Positions 1 to 9,579 of a DNA stretch of 64,000 nt are shown here, in pieces. Numbering within the stretch: the stretch's first letter is position 1; every line of letters begins with the position of its first letter. Made by a program: the position numbers and the translations under genes. The notes under the pieces are model-generated. The model was not told where the DNA came from. It worked only from the letters and a program-made list of their open reading frames with translations, and did not search any database. The DNA is from Schaalia odontolytica (GTDB lineage: Bacteria; Actinomycetota; Actinomycetes; Actinomycetales; Actinomycetaceae), in assembly GCF_002847525.1 (NCBI RefSeq), contig NZ_PKKM01000002.1, positions 1 through 64,000 on the forward strand, given 5' to 3'.

Positions 1-29
1 GCCTCAACCCCAGAACCACAGACACGAAA

Positions 30-79
30 AGCCTCCCATTCCCTGGACTTCAATTTCGATGTCCAAGAAACGGGAGGCA
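30..79 (-). terminator. Terminator-like hairpin after the dehydrogenase operon
   Basis: Two nested pairings are visible: GCCTCCC with GGGAGGC on the outside and TGGAC with GTCCA inside. Read on the minus strand the stem is followed by TTTTCG. It lies just past the end of the zinc dehydrogenase gene, so it probably ends the deoR-to-dehydrogenase transcript. One arm of the GACGAGGCCGGGGC repeat family sits between it and the gene at 88-101. Confidence 0.6.
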
Positions 80-120
80 GTTCAACAGACGAGGCCGGGG
101 CGAAGGTCGAGACGGAGCGC

Positions 121-1722
121 TCAGCGGGTGGCGAGCAGCGCCTCCTCGGCCTCCTTGGTCCACAGGCCGGCGGCGTCGAGCTTCGCGGCAACCGTCGGCA
201 GCTTCTCGGCCAGCTCGGACACGGGGGTCAGGCCCAGGTCGTGCATCATCGGGAAGACCATGATCTTGCCGCCCGAGGTACGGTCCATCACCGCGTTGAT
301 GGCGTCGCCGAAGCCCGCCATGCCGGTGATCGCCCACAGGGAGATCGTGGTGTCGATGATGCCAGCCTCGATCTTGCGCAGGACCGTGCGCATGTCGGAG
401 ACGTCCGAGCCGGAGGTGCCCAGCATGAAGATCTGACGCTCGATGATGCCCTGCAGGTCGAAGTCACCGAACGTGCCGGCCGGGATACCCGCGAACGCGT
501 TCAGGATGCCACCCTCGGCCAGCAGGTCGACGGCCTGGGAGACCAGCGCCGGGACGGGCACGAGGCACGTCGCGTAGGTGTAGCCGTACTCCAGGGGCGT
601 CGAGGAGGTGTTGACGATGTCCAGCGGCACGCCGTTCTTCTCGGCGGTCGGGCCGACAACCTTCGTCAGGTTGGCCAGGCGCTCGTCCGACAGGTCCGTG
701 CCCACGACGCTGAGGCCGGGAACACCCGAGGTGACGGCGCGCATCGTATGCATGACGCCCATCGGGCCGGCGGCGCCGACGAAGACGCACTTGTCGTTTT
801 CGCGCAGATCGCCGTTGACGGGGATCCAGGCGTAGCCCTCGCGCGGGTCCGAGCCGGTCGTGCCGCAGAAGCGGGTGAAGTCGTAGTGGACGCGGCCGAT
901 GTCCAGGGACACCTTACGAGAGATCTTCTCGCCGCCGAGGACGACACACATGGTGCCGCGGGTGCCGATCAGGAGCGCAGCCTTCTCGATCGCGTCGGCG
1001 TCCGAGCCGAAGAACACGATGTCGTCGAACTCACCCTCGACACCCTCGATGGCGTCGGCGGCAACGCGCACGACCTCGGCGGGCTTGTGCTCGGCGGTCA
1101 GAGCGTCGATATCGCCCTCGCCGACGACCAGCAGGCGACCACCGTCCGCGACGTGGTTACGCTCAGCCCACGCGTAGGAGCCCTCGACGGTCGCCCAGGG
1201 CTCGATGAGGCCGACGGCCGCGGCCGACGGGCCCTCCGACACATGGATGAGGAACTCTTCCCCATCCGGGGACACGACGCAGCGCTCGTCGACGACGACG
1301 AACTCCTCGAGGGCGCCGTCGAAGTTGTAGCCGAAGGCACCGTTCGACTTCGCGGTACGCAGGTGCTTCCAGTCAGCCTGAACCAGCAGACGGTCACCGA
1401 CCTTGAAGTGCGTGACCTTCTCACCAACCTGCACGACGCGGACGACGGGCTCGTGGCCGGGCGTCACGGCCTCCTGGTTCGGGTGGTAGGAAGGAATGTC
1501 CTTAAGAGCATCCAGGTCGATACCCGCCACCACGTCCGACTTGCGCGGGTGGCCATCGAACTGGTGGAGCAGCTTCGTATCAGAGAAGCAAATGCCGCAG
1601 GCTTCGACCTCGAGCATGATCTGCGTCGGGCCAACGGGGTCAACGGGCTTCGCCGGGTTAACGACGAACTCTTCCTTGCCGACGATCTGAATCGCGTACT
1701 GGGTGGAGGGAATCTGGGTCAT
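121..1722 (-). CDS. Zinc-dependent alcohol/polyol dehydrogenase-like protein (MDR family)
   Basis: The 533-residue protein has the medium-chain dehydrogenase layout. An N-terminal GroES-like domain carries EACGICFSDT, with the catalytic-zinc cysteine, and GHEPVVRVVQVGEKV, a variant of the GHE zinc-site motif; an NAD-binding domain follows. It is longer than typical family members of 340-400 residues, like the sorbose-1-phosphate reductase-type branch. The ATG at 1722 is chosen because AAAGAG lies seven bases upstream; a GTG at 1737 is possible. It is the last gene of the minus-strand operon after the SDR gene, from which a repeat-family hairpin separates it. A role in oxidising a sugar, polyol or sugar phosphate is inferred from context; the substrate cannot be read from sequence. 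Confidence 0.75.
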   Translation of the reverse strand: MTQIPSTQYAIQIVGKEEFVVNPAKPVDPVGPTQIMLEVEACGICFSDTKLLHQFDGHPRKSDVVAGIDLDALKDIPSYHPNQEAVTPGHEPVVRVVQVGEKVTHFKVGDRLLVQADWKHLRTAKSNGAFGYNFDGALEEFVVVDERCVVSPDGEEFLIHVSEGPSAAAVGLIEPWATVEGSYAWAERNHVADGGRLLVVGEGDIDALTAEHKPAEVVRVAADAIEGVEGEFDDIVFFGSDADAIEKAALLIGTRGTMCVVLGGEKISRKVSLDIGRVHYDFTRFCGTTGSDPREGYAWIPVNGDLRENDKCVFVGAAGPMGVMHTMRAVTSGVPGLSVVGTDLSDERLANLTKVVGPTAEKNGVPLDIVNTSSTPLEYGYTYATCLVPVPALVSQAVDLLAEGGILNAFAGIPAGTFGDFDLQGIIERQIFMLGTSGSDVSDMRTVLRKIEAGIIDTTISLWAITGMAGFGDAINAVMDRTSGGKIMVFPMMHDLGLTPVSELAEKLPTVAAKLDAAGLWTKEAEEALLATR

Positions 1723-1766
1723 GACTGACTCTTTCACTGGAAAAACAACTGGACGTGGGAAGAAAG

Positions 1767-1815
1767 GACGAGGCCGGGGAGCTGGCGAGAAACCCGCTGG
1801 GATCCCCGGCCTCGT
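1767..1815. repeat. Intergenic hairpin, GACGAGGCCGGGGC family
   Basis: GACGAGGCCGGGG at 1767 pairs with CCCCGGCCTCGT at 1804 around a loop of about 24 bases. It fills the gap between the SDR and zinc dehydrogenase genes. It may act as an intercistronic terminator or a stabiliser of the upstream message. Confidence 0.75.
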
Positions 1816-1822
1816 GACACTG

Positions 1823-2845
1823 TCAGGAGAGCATCACCTGGCCGCCCGTGACGGGCACGGCCTGGCCGGTCTCGTATTCCTGCTCAACGATGTAGAAGAT
1901 CGCACGCAGAACGTCGATGCCCTGGGCGCCGCGGCGCATGGGGACCTTCGCCTCGTAGAACTCCTTGACGTCGGCGACCGTCTTGGCGCCGGGGACCTTG
2001 CCGGAGTTCAGGTACTGGACGAAGAGGCCGCGGTCCGGGTCGGACCAGAGCGGGCCGTCGTAGAAGTTGCCGGGGCAGATTGCGTTGACCTTCACGCCGT
2101 GAGCAACCATCTCGAGGGCGAAGGACTGGACCAGACCGATGCCGCCGAACTTCGAGCCCGCGTAGGCGGCGTTCTTGTTCGAGCCGACGAGGCCGGACTT
2201 GGAGTTGATCTGGATGATGTCGGTCAGCCACTCGGGGGCAGTCGAGTGCTGGCGGGCCAGGAGCTGGCCCAGGTGCTTGGTGACCAGGAAGAACGCCACG
2301 TAGTTAATGTCCGTGGACAGGCGGAACGCGGAGGCATCCTGCTCGAGGACGGAGCCGGCGCGCACGATGCCCGCGTTGGAGACGACCAGGTCGAGGCCGC
2401 CGGTGACGCGCTCAATCTCGGAGGCCATCGCGGCGACGGATTCCTCGTCGGCGACGTTGACCGTGATCGGGTGGGCGACGCCTTCGCCGCCGAGCTCGGC
2501 CGCCTTGGCGGCAGCGCCCTCACCGTTCAGGTCGGCGACGTACACGAAGCAGCCGGCATCCACCAGGCCGCGCGCGATCTCCGCGCCGAAGCCCTGGGCG
2601 CCGCCCGTCACGAGGGCGACACGACCGTTGATGGCGCGCTCACCGGTGGCGGTGGCGCGGACCTCGAAGGTCTCCTCGCCGGCGCGCACGACGACGGGAA
2701 GCTCCGTCTCCTTCAGGGAGCAGGGGCAGACCTCGGTGAGCGGGCCGTCGAAGGTGACGGTCGGCTCGGCCGAGCTGGGGGCCACGATGACCGGGCGGCC
2801 GAGGGCCTTGAGGAAAAGCCCGCGTACCTCGGGGGCGTTACTCAT
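1823..2845 (-). CDS. Short-chain dehydrogenase/reductase, sorbitol-6-phosphate dehydrogenase-like
   Basis: The 340-residue protein has a Rossmann cofactor site GRVALVTGGAQGFGAEIARG at about residues 75-95, then SNAG and a catalytic YAGSK preceded by a serine in INSKS. It therefore keeps the Ser-Tyr-Lys set of classical SDRs. About 70 residues precede the Rossmann fold, longer than the usual 250-residue enzyme, and their role is unknown. The ATG is preceded by GAAAGAGAGA. It sits between the PHP gene and the zinc dehydrogenase gene. NAD(P)-linked oxidation of a sugar alcohol or ketose, possibly phosphorylated, is likely; the exact substrate is inferred only from family resemblance. Confidence 0.75.
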   Translation of the reverse strand: MSNAPEVRGLFLKALGRPVIVAPSSAEPTVTFDGPLTEVCPCSLKETELPVVVRAGEETFEVRATATGERAINGRVALVTGGAQGFGAEIARGLVDAGCFVYVADLNGEGAAAKAAELGGEGVAHPITVNVADEESVAAMASEIERVTGGLDLVVSNAGIVRAGSVLEQDASAFRLSTDINYVAFFLVTKHLGQLLARQHSTAPEWLTDIIQINSKSGLVGSNKNAAYAGSKFGGIGLVQSFALEMVAHGVKVNAICPGNFYDGPLWSDPDRGLFVQYLNSGKVPGAKTVADVKEFYEAKVPMRRGAQGIDVLRAIFYIVEQEYETGQAVPVTGGQVMLS

Positions 2846-2872
2846 GATGTCTCTCTTTCTTGACGATACTCG

Positions 2873-4192
2873 TCAGTTAATCGAAGTGGCTCGGGCGGCA
2901 ACAGCGGCGGCGTCCTCGCCGTCGGCAATCGCACGACCCAGGGGTGCGTACTGGCTGATGCGCTCGGCGAGGGCCTCGGGGGTCAGGCGACCCGTGCGGC
3001 CCAGCAGGTGCAGGGAGGGATCCACGGAGGACAGAGCCTCGTGCGCGACGAGGGCCCACGTGGCCTCGTTGAGGTCCGCGAACTCGGGGCGGCGCAGCTC
3101 CTCGCAGGTGAAGCGCTGGCGAGGCTGGTTGATGTCCACGCCCGAGATTTCGAGCATGCCGTGGGCGGCCGCGAGCGCGTGGATGCGCTCGAGCTGCTCG
3201 GGGGTGTTGCGCGGGGGCATGTAGGTGACGGCTCGCAGGCCGATCGACTCCATGTGCTCGAAGAGTTCGTCGAGGAAGTCGTCCTCGAACTTCTCGGCCT
3301 TCTTGTCGCCGGTCGGCGAGGCCGACACGTCGCCCAGGTAGGCGTAGGTGGCGATCGCGCCGACCGAGTCGGCGAACTCGACAACCTCGGCAGCGCTGGG
3401 CAGCTCGTCGGTGGGCTGGATGTAGATGCGATCCAGGTAGTTGGCCTTCAGGACGCCCAGCAGGTCGTACATGAGGTGCGGGTTGTCGGCGTCGGACAGG
3501 ACGCGCGCGAGGGACTCGGGGATCTCGACGCCCATCGAGTCCAGGCCCTGGACCAGGGCGGGACCGCGGCCGAAACCGCGGATGAGGGCCGAGGCCATGG
3601 CGGCCAGCAGGTGGCGCTCGGTGATCCCGCCGCCATTGGCGTACTGGGAGATGCCGACCATGTCGGCCTGCGGGTCGAAGGGCTCCAGGCCCAGGTCGGT
3701 GAGGATCTTGTTGGCGCGCTTGGCCATGGCGAGGGTGCGCTCGAGGCGTGCGGCGCGCTTGGGGGCGAGCCACTCGGCGACCTTCTCGCGGGCCGGGGCG
3801 GGCACGCCCTGGACCGTCATGTAGGCGACGCCCTCGGAATCGGGGTTGTTGAGCTTGCGCTGCGCGAGCGGCGTGCCCTCGCCGAAGCGGGCGCGGATCT
3901 CGAAGCCGGTAACGGAACCCATGCCCAGAATGCGGGTCGCCTCGCTCATCTCAGCGGCAGCACCGATCGAGTCATGGTCGACCGAGCCAACGACACGCAG
4001 GCCGTTGCGGCGCGCCATGAGCGCGGCGTGGGTGGGCGTGTAGGGGCTGAAGGAGAAGCACGTGTGAATGTGGTTGTTTGACTCGGGCACCCAGCTCGGG
4101 AAGTGCTCGTCAGCGGCCACTGCTCGCAGCGCCTCGATGCGCTGGGCCGGGGTGGCGGCCGGGTCGTTGGTGATGTCCATGGGTTCTGCCAT
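2873..4192 (-). CDS. PHP-domain metal-dependent phosphoesterase-like protein
   Basis: The protein of about 439 residues carries PHP metal-binding signatures near its start: HIHT in SNNHIHTCFSFSPYTPT and DHDSIG in VGSVDHDSIGAA. PHP proteins are typically trinuclear-metal phosphoesterases. A sugar-phosphate phosphatase role is plausible but not shown. The start is uncertain: a GTG at 4228 lies against a hairpin and lacks a clear ribosome site, and ATGs occur at 4192 and 4180. It lies between the fused E1 gene and the SDR gene. Finding such a protein inside an oxo-acid dehydrogenase operon is unusual and suggests a dedicated catabolic route. Confidence 0.7.
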   Translation of the reverse strand: MAEPMDITNDPAATPAQRIEALRAVAADEHFPSWVPESNNHIHTCFSFSPYTPTHAALMARRNGLRVVGSVDHDSIGAAAEMSEATRILGMGSVTGFEIRARFGEGTPLAQRKLNNPDSEGVAYMTVQGVPAPAREKVAEWLAPKRAARLERTLAMAKRANKILTDLGLEPFDPQADMVGISQYANGGGITERHLLAAMASALIRGFGRGPALVQGLDSMGVEIPESLARVLSDADNPHLMYDLLGVLKANYLDRIYIQPTDELPSAAEVVEFADSVGAIATYAYLGDVSASPTGDKKAEKFEDDFLDELFEHMESIGLRAVTYMPPRNTPEQLERIHALAAAHGMLEISGVDINQPRQRFTCEELRRPEFADLNEATWALVAHEALSSVDPSLHLLGRTGRLTPEALAERISQYAPLGRAIADGEDAAAVAARATSIN

Positions 4193-4234
4193 CTCTTCGT
4201 TGGGTGGAGAAAAAAGCTGTTGTTTCACGATTGT

Positions 4235-4280
4235 GGGCGAGGCCGGGGCACGGTGAGGAGGAGTGTAGCCCCGGCCTCGC
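4235..4280. repeat. Intergenic hairpin, GACGAGGCCGGGGC family
   Basis: GCGAGGCCGGGGC at 4237 pairs with GCCCCGGCCTCGC at 4268 with an 18-base loop. It lies between the E1 gene and the PHP gene, directly beside the alternative GTG start of the PHP protein. It is a second copy of the repeat seen after the SDR gene. Confidence 0.75.
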
Positions 4281-4351
4281 GGGCTCGCGTCAGGGAGTGC
4301 GAGCCAAGGACGGGGGCGGACCGGAAAGGGGAACGGCCCGCCCCCAGCGCC

Positions 4352-6805
4352 TCAGAGGCCCGCGCGGTTCAGGCGCGCGATCTCGGCCTCGGTCGCGTGC
4401 TTCGTGGTGGGCACGTGGCCGGGCAGCGGGAGGACGCGCTCGTGAATCGCATCGAGGATCCAGGAGACCTGCGGGAAGAAGAACGACTCCATCTCGGGTC
4501 CGGGCGTGATGCCGTTGCGCGAAGCGACGACGGCGATCGGCGCGTCGAGCGCGTCGAAGGCCAGGGTCTGCACGTTCGCGGCGACCGTGTTGAGGAAGGA
4601 GCCACGCTCGACCGCATCCGAAGTGAGGACGAGGCGACCGGTCTTCTTCACGGAGGCGATGAGCTTGTCGTAGTTGAGCGGGGCGACGAAGCGCAGGTCG
4701 ATGACCTCAGCGCTCAGGCCGTACTTCTCAGCCAGGACGTCCGCGGCCTCGAGGGCCTTGTACACGGTCGCGCCGTAGGCAGCGATCGTGATGTCGGTGC
4801 CCTCGCGGCGGATCGCCGGCTCGCCCTCTTCGGTCTCGTAGTAGCCCTCGGGCACGCCACCGGGCTCAAAGTCCTCGCCCTTGTCGTAGAGCTTCTGGCT
4901 CTCAAGGAACACGACCGGGTCAGTGCCAGCCAGGGCCAGGTTGAGCATGCCCTTGGCGTCGGTCGGGGTCGTCGGGAAGTAGACCTTCAGGCCCGGGATG
5001 TGCGCGACGAGCGCGCTCCAGTCCTGGGAGTGCTGAGCACCGTACTTCGCGCCCACGGACACGCGCAGGACGAGAGGCATCTTGAGCAGGCCGGCGCTCA
5101 TCGACTGCCACTTGGCCATCTGGTTGAAGACCTCGTCACCGGAGCGGCCCAGGAAGTCGCAGTACATGAGCTCGACGACCGCGCGGCCACCGGCCATCGC
5201 GTAGCCGACGCCGGCGCCCACGATCGAGGCCTCGGCGATGGGCGAGTTGAACAGGCGGCGGTAGGGCAGGGCCTCGGTCAGGCCACGGTAGACGGCGAAG
5301 GCGCCGCCCCAGTCGCGGTTTTCCTCGCCCCATGCGGCCATCGTCGGGTCGGTCTTGAAGCGGTGCAGCATGGCCTCGAACAGGCCGTCACGGAACTGGT
5401 ACATGCGCATCTTGGAGACGGGCTTGCCGTTCTCGTCGACGGAGGTACGCACCTTCTTGGCCAGCGCCTTGACGCGCGGGTTGTCCTCGAGGTCGATCTC
5501 GGGGGTCGCGTCGTCGAATGCCTCAACCTTCTCGTTGGAGAACATGACGGAGTCGATGTAGCCGTCGGCGACGCGCGGCGTGGCCTCGTCGTCGATCGAG
5601 AGCTTGAGGACCTTGACGAGCTTCTCGGTCAGCGAGGCCGTGTAGCCGTCGATCTCGTCCTGCGTGGTCAGGCCGTTGGAGATGAGCAGGTTGCTGTACT
5701 CCTTGATGCAGTCCACCTGCTCCCACAGCTCGACCTCTTCCTTCGTGCGGTACGAGGAGGCGTCCGACGGCGAGTGGCCGGAGAAGCGGTAGGTGATGGT
5801 GTCCATGAGGACGGGGCCGCGGCCCTCCTCGAGGATCTTCTTCTTGCGGGTGGTCGCATCCGCGACGGCCAGCGGGTTGAGGCCGTCGACGCGCTCGGCG
5901 TGCATGGCCTCGGGGTTGAGGGCCGCGCCCACGCGGGCGAGGATCTCGTAGCCCATGGTCTCGCCGAAGGTCTGGCCGCCCATGCCGTAGAAGTTGTTGA
6001 AGAAGTTGAACAGGATCGGCGGGTTGCCACCGTCCTCCTCGCGCCACAGCGAGCGGAACTGGTCCATGGACGCGAAGTTCATGGCCTCCCACACGGGGCC
6101 ACAGGCCAGGGCGGCGTCACCGACGTTGGAGATGACGATGCCGGGCTTGCGGTTGATGCGCTTGAAGAGGGCCGCACCGTTGGCGACGGGGGCAGAGCCA
6201 CCGACGATCGCATTGTTCGGGTAGGAGCCGAAGGGCAGGAAGAAGGTGTGCATCGAGCCGCCCAGGCCGCGGTTGAAGCCGGACTTGCGGGCGAAGATCT
6301 CGGCGAGGGCGCCGAAGAGGATGAAGTTCTCGGTGAGGTCCTTCGTGTCCTTGTAGTCGATCTTCTCGGCGTAGGACAGGGTCTCGCCGCCGAGGAAGCC
6401 CTTCATGATGCCCTCGAGCTGGCTCTCATCCATCTGGTGCATGGCCGAGTAGCACTTGGCGAGAATCTCGCCGTGGGAGCGGTGCGAGCCGAAGATGAAG
6501 TCATCGGGCGACAGCACGTAGCTCTGGCCGACGTAGGCGCTCTCCTGGCCGATGCCGAGGTGGGCGGGGCCGGGGTGGTTGTACTCGACGCCTTCCCAGG
6601 CGCCGGTCTTCTTGATGGAGTCCAGCATCGACTCGAAGGTGCGCACGACGATCATGTCGTGGAGCATCTGGACCATGCCCTTTTCGCCGTAGCGGGCGAT
6701 CTCGGTGTCACGGTCGAAGGTGTACTGGTTGACGGGGACCTCGGGGAACTTCACGTACCCGGGGCGACGCACCTCATTGGGGTCGATGATAAGAGACTGA
6801 GTCAT
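4352..6805 (-). CDS. 2-oxo acid dehydrogenase E1 component, alpha and beta subunits fused
   Basis: The 817-residue thiamine-diphosphate enzyme joins an E1-alpha half (about 1-400) to an E1-beta half (about 460-800). The alpha half has [16 protein letters not shown] followed by FNFFNNFYG, the usual ThDP and metal region. The beta half has [17 protein letters not shown] and YGAQHSQDW, typical of transketolase-like beta subunits. It oxidatively decarboxylates a 2-oxo acid and reductively acylates the lipoyl domain of E2. Separate subunit genes are the commoner arrangement in acetoin, pyruvate and branched-chain complexes. E3 and E2 genes lie immediately upstream in the same operon. The substrate is unknown; the neighbouring fucose genes suggest a product of deoxysugar or polyol breakdown. 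Confidence 0.85.
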   Translation of the reverse strand: MTQSLIIDPNEVRRPGYVKFPEVPVNQYTFDRDTEIARYGEKGMVQMLHDMIVVRTFESMLDSIKKTGAWEGVEYNHPGPAHLGIGQESAYVGQSYVLSPDDFIFGSHRSHGEILAKCYSAMHQMDESQLEGIMKGFLGGETLSYAEKIDYKDTKDLTENFILFGALAEIFARKSGFNRGLGGSMHTFFLPFGSYPNNAIVGGSAPVANGAALFKRINRKPGIVISNVGDAALACGPVWEAMNFASMDQFRSLWREEDGGNPPILFNFFNNFYGMGGQTFGETMGYEILARVGAALNPEAMHAERVDGLNPLAVADATTRKKKILEEGRGPVLMDTITYRFSGHSPSDASSYRTKEEVELWEQVDCIKEYSNLLISNGLTTQDEIDGYTASLTEKLVKVLKLSIDDEATPRVADGYIDSVMFSNEKVEAFDDATPEIDLEDNPRVKALAKKVRTSVDENGKPVSKMRMYQFRDGLFEAMLHRFKTDPTMAAWGEENRDWGGAFAVYRGLTEALPYRRLFNSPIAEASIVGAGVGYAMAGGRAVVELMYCDFLGRSGDEVFNQMAKWQSMSAGLLKMPLVLRVSVGAKYGAQHSQDWSALVAHIPGLKVYFPTTPTDAKGMLNLALAGTDPVVFLESQKLYDKGEDFEPGGVPEGYYETEEGEPAIRREGTDITIAAYGATVYKALEAADVLAEKYGLSAEVIDLRFVAPLNYDKLIASVKKTGRLVLTSDAVERGSFLNTVAANVQTLAFDALDAPIAVVASRNGITPGPEMESFFFPQVSWILDAIHERVLPLPGHVPTTKHATEAEIARLNRAGL

Positions 6806-6838
6806 TTTTCTACTCTTCCTTGACGTAGGGGATGTTCG

Positions 6839-8206
6839 TTAGAGCTTGACGGCCCACGCGGCTTCGCGGATGACCTCGGAGACCGTGGGGTGCGGGAAGA
6901 CGACCTGGCGCAGGTCCTCGACGGTCAGTTCCATCTCGAGGACGGCCTGAGCGCCCCAGATCATCTCGGCGGCGTACGCACCCAGGACGTGGATGCCCAG
7001 CACCTGGTGGGTCTTGGGGTCAACGAGGATCTTCGCCTCGCCGGGGGCCTTGAAGCCGTTCTCCGCGATGAAGCGGCCGGACATGAGGGCGGGCACCTTG
7101 GCGACGAGGACCTCGCGGCCTTCGCGCTTGGCGGCGGACTCGGTCAGACCGACGCCGGCGGCCTCGGGGATCGAGAAGACGGCCCACGGAACGGTGTGCC
7201 AGCGCATGACCTCGCCGCGCTTCTTGGCGGAGGGGTCGAGGATGTTCGCCGAGGCGATCTCCGCCATGCGGTAGGCGGCGTGCGCCAGCAGGGAGCGTCC
7301 GGTGACGTCACCGATGGCCCACACGTTGGGCAGGTTGGTGCGCATCGTGTCGTCGACGACGATGCCGCGGTTGATCTCGAGGCCGGCCTCTTCGGCGCCC
7401 CAGCCCACCGTCGCGGGACGGCGGCCAACGGCCATGAGGACCACGTCGGCCTCGACGCTCAGCTTCTCTTCTCCCTTGGAGTAGTGGACGGTGCCTCCGT
7501 CGAGGGACTCAACGCGGCAGCCCAGCTCGAAGGTCACGTCCTTCATGGCGGCGCGGGCCTTGGCGGCCAGGTCGTCGTCCATGAAGGGCAGGATCTCGGG
7601 GGCCATCTCGATGACGGTCACCTGGGAACCGAGGGTGGAGTACAGGGAGGCGAACTCGACGCCGATGACGCCGCCGCCGATGATCGCCAGGCGGGCCGGG
7701 ACCTCGGGCAGCGAGAGGATGCCCGTGGAGTCGACCAGCGCGGGGTTGTCCTGGGTGCCGGGCAGCGGGGGCATGGCCGGCACGGAGCCCGTGGCGATGA
7801 TGACGTGATCCGAGGTGTAGGTCGTGCCCTCGACGGTCACGCGACCGGGGGCATCGAGGTGGCCTCGTCCATTGATGACGGTCACGCCCGCCTTGCGCTC
7901 GGTGGCTGCGACGCCGGCGACCAGGCCCTTGACGACCTGATCCTTCCAGGCCTGCATCTGCGTCCAGTTGACAGCCACGCCCTCGGCGTCCACGCCGAAC
8001 TGGCTGGCTTCCTTGGCGTGCAGGTAGTTCTTCGCGCCGTTGAGCAGGGTCTTGGTGGGGATGCAGCCCACGTTCAGGCAGGTGCCGCCCAGGTACTGCT
8101 CCTCGACGAGGGCGACCTTCTTGCCCGCGTGTCCGAGGCGCTCGGCGGCCAGGTAGCCGCCGGGGCCCGCACCGAGGACGATGACGTCAAAATGCGTGTC
8201 ACTCAT
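6839..8206 (-). CDS. lpdA: Dihydrolipoyl dehydrogenase (E3)
   Basis: The 455-residue flavoprotein opens with the FAD fingerprint GAGPGGYLAAERLG and has the redox disulfide in GGTCLNVGCIPTK. A second dinucleotide motif, IIGGGVIGVEFAS, binds NAD, and the C-terminus has HPTVSE, the His-Glu region of the family. It reoxidises dihydrolipoyl groups on E2 and passes electrons to NAD+. It sits 16 bases after the E2 gene and before the E1 gene, so it is dedicated to, or shared with, this complex. Length and motifs are typical. Confidence 0.93.
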   Translation of the reverse strand: MSDTHFDVIVLGAGPGGYLAAERLGHAGKKVALVEEQYLGGTCLNVGCIPTKTLLNGAKNYLHAKEASQFGVDAEGVAVNWTQMQAWKDQVVKGLVAGVAATERKAGVTVINGRGHLDAPGRVTVEGTTYTSDHVIIATGSVPAMPPLPGTQDNPALVDSTGILSLPEVPARLAIIGGGVIGVEFASLYSTLGSQVTVIEMAPEILPFMDDDLAAKARAAMKDVTFELGCRVESLDGGTVHYSKGEEKLSVEADVVLMAVGRRPATVGWGAEEAGLEINRGIVVDDTMRTNLPNVWAIGDVTGRSLLAHAAYRMAEIASANILDPSAKKRGEVMRWHTVPWAVFSIPEAAGVGLTESAAKREGREVLVAKVPALMSGRFIAENGFKAPGEAKILVDPKTHQVLGIHVLGAYAAEMIWGAQAVLEMELTVEDLRQVVFPHPTVSEVIREAAWAVKL

Positions 8207-8222
8207 GAGTATTCCTCTTTCC

Positions 8223-9569
8223 TCAGGCCAGGACGGTCACGTCGATGTTTTCGATGGCGGCGACCAGGTCGCGCAGGAAGCGCGCGCCGTCCGCGCCGTC
8301 GATGACCTGGTGGTCGATCGTCAGCGACAGGTTGAGGCGCTGCTCAACGCCGATCGAGCCGTCTGCGGCCACGGTCGGGCGCGGGGTGATCGCGCCGACG
8401 CCCAGGATGGCCGTCTGGGGCAGGTTGATGACGGGGGTGAAGGTCTCGATACCGAAGGAACCGATGTTGGAGACCGTGAAGGTGCCGCCGCTCAGGAAGT
8501 CGGGCGACAGGGAGCCGTCGATCGCGCCGCCGGCGAGGCGCTTGGCCTCGTCGGAGAACGCCTTGAGGCCCAGGGCCTGCGCTGAGCGGATGACGGGGAC
8601 AAGGAGGCCGCGCGGAGTGTCGCACGCGAAGCCGAGGTGGACCTGCTCGAACTCGGTGAGGACGCCGTCCTCCAGGTGAGCGTTGAACACGGGGTACTTG
8701 AGCAGGGTGCGCGACACCGCAAAGCAGACCAGGTCGTTGAGCGTGATCTTGTTCAGGCCCAGGGAGCCGTCGGCGTCCTTGACCTTCTTGCGCATCGCGA
8801 GGATGCCGGCGGCGTTGGCCGTCGTGTTGAGGGTCAGCTGGGCGGTGGAGGTCAGGGACTCCATCATGCGCTTGGCGACGACCTTGCGCACGCCCTTGAG
8901 CGGGGCGGAGGTCGAGGCGCCGGGGAAGTCGGCGGCCGCGGCGGGGGCGGCGACAGCGGCAGCGGCGGGCGCGGCCTCGGCGGTGCGGCCGGCGTCGGCG
9001 ACGGACACGCGTCCACCGATGCCGGTGCCTTCGGCGGCGCTCACACCGGCGGCGCGCGCGGCGGAGGTCAGGACGGGGCCAGCGGCGATCGCGGCGGCGA
9101 CGTCACGCTCGATGACGCGGCCATGGGGGCCGGAGCCCTCGGCAATAGCGGAAGCGTCGACGCCGTTCGACGCGGCGAGGGCGCGGGCACGCGGGGAGAC
9201 AGCGCCGGTGGCGCGCTCGGTCGCGAAGGCGGGGGCGGCAGCCTCGGGGGCAGCGGCGGCCTGCTCTGCGGGAGCGTCGGCTTCGGCGGGGGCAGCGTCG
9301 CCACCGGGAACGAGGCCGGAGATATCCTCTCCGGGCTCACCGACGATGATGAGCGGATCCTTCACGGGGACCTCGTCGCCTTCCTCCCACAGGAGCTTCA
9401 GGACGGTACCCTCGGCGGTCGAGGGCACCTCCATGGTCGACTTGTCGGTCTCGATGGACGCGAGCGTCTGGTCGACGGAGACGGTGTCGCCTTCTGCGAT
9501 CATCCACTCGACGATGATGCATGACTCAACAGAGTTGCCCAGCTGGGGCATCACCACGATGGTGGCCAT
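8223..9569 (-). CDS. Dihydrolipoamide acyltransferase (E2) of 2-oxo acid dehydrogenase complex
   Basis: The 448-residue protein has one N-terminal lipoyl domain with lysine in ETDKST (about residue 43), then an Ala/Pro/Glu-rich linker. An E3-binding segment, SPRARALAASNGVDASAI, starts near residue 128. A second, shorter lookalike, AARAAGVSAAEGTGIGGRVS, follows. The C-terminal acyltransferase domain ends with the active-site HQVIDG. ATG 9569 is chosen because GGAGG lies seven bases upstream. It transfers the acyl group from lipoate to CoA and forms the complex core. The gene follows the DeoR regulator gene by 10 bases, placing it in the regulator's operon. Confidence 0.9.
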   Translation of the reverse strand: MATIVVMPQLGNSVESCIIVEWMIAEGDTVSVDQTLASIETDKSTMEVPSTAEGTVLKLLWEEGDEVPVKDPLIIVGEPGEDISGLVPGGDAAPAEADAPAEQAAAAPEAAAPAFATERATGAVSPRARALAASNGVDASAIAEGSGPHGRVIERDVAAAIAAGPVLTSAARAAGVSAAEGTGIGGRVSVADAGRTAEAAPAAAAVAAPAAAADFPGASTSAPLKGVRKVVAKRMMESLTSTAQLTLNTTANAAGILAMRKKVKDADGSLGLNKITLNDLVCFAVSRTLLKYPVFNAHLEDGVLTEFEQVHLGFACDTPRGLLVPVIRSAQALGLKAFSDEAKRLAGGAIDGSLSPDFLSGGTFTVSNIGSFGIETFTPVINLPQTAILGVGAITPRPTVAADGSIGVEQRLNLSLTIDHQVIDGADGARFLRDLVAAIENIDVTVLA

Positions 9570-9579
9570 GTAATTCCTC

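Noticed and set aside
241..1728. Long plus-strand frames opposite the zinc dehydrogenase and other genes
   Set aside because: They mirror real genes, are Arg/Gly/Asp-rich, show no domain, and result from third-codon GC bias.
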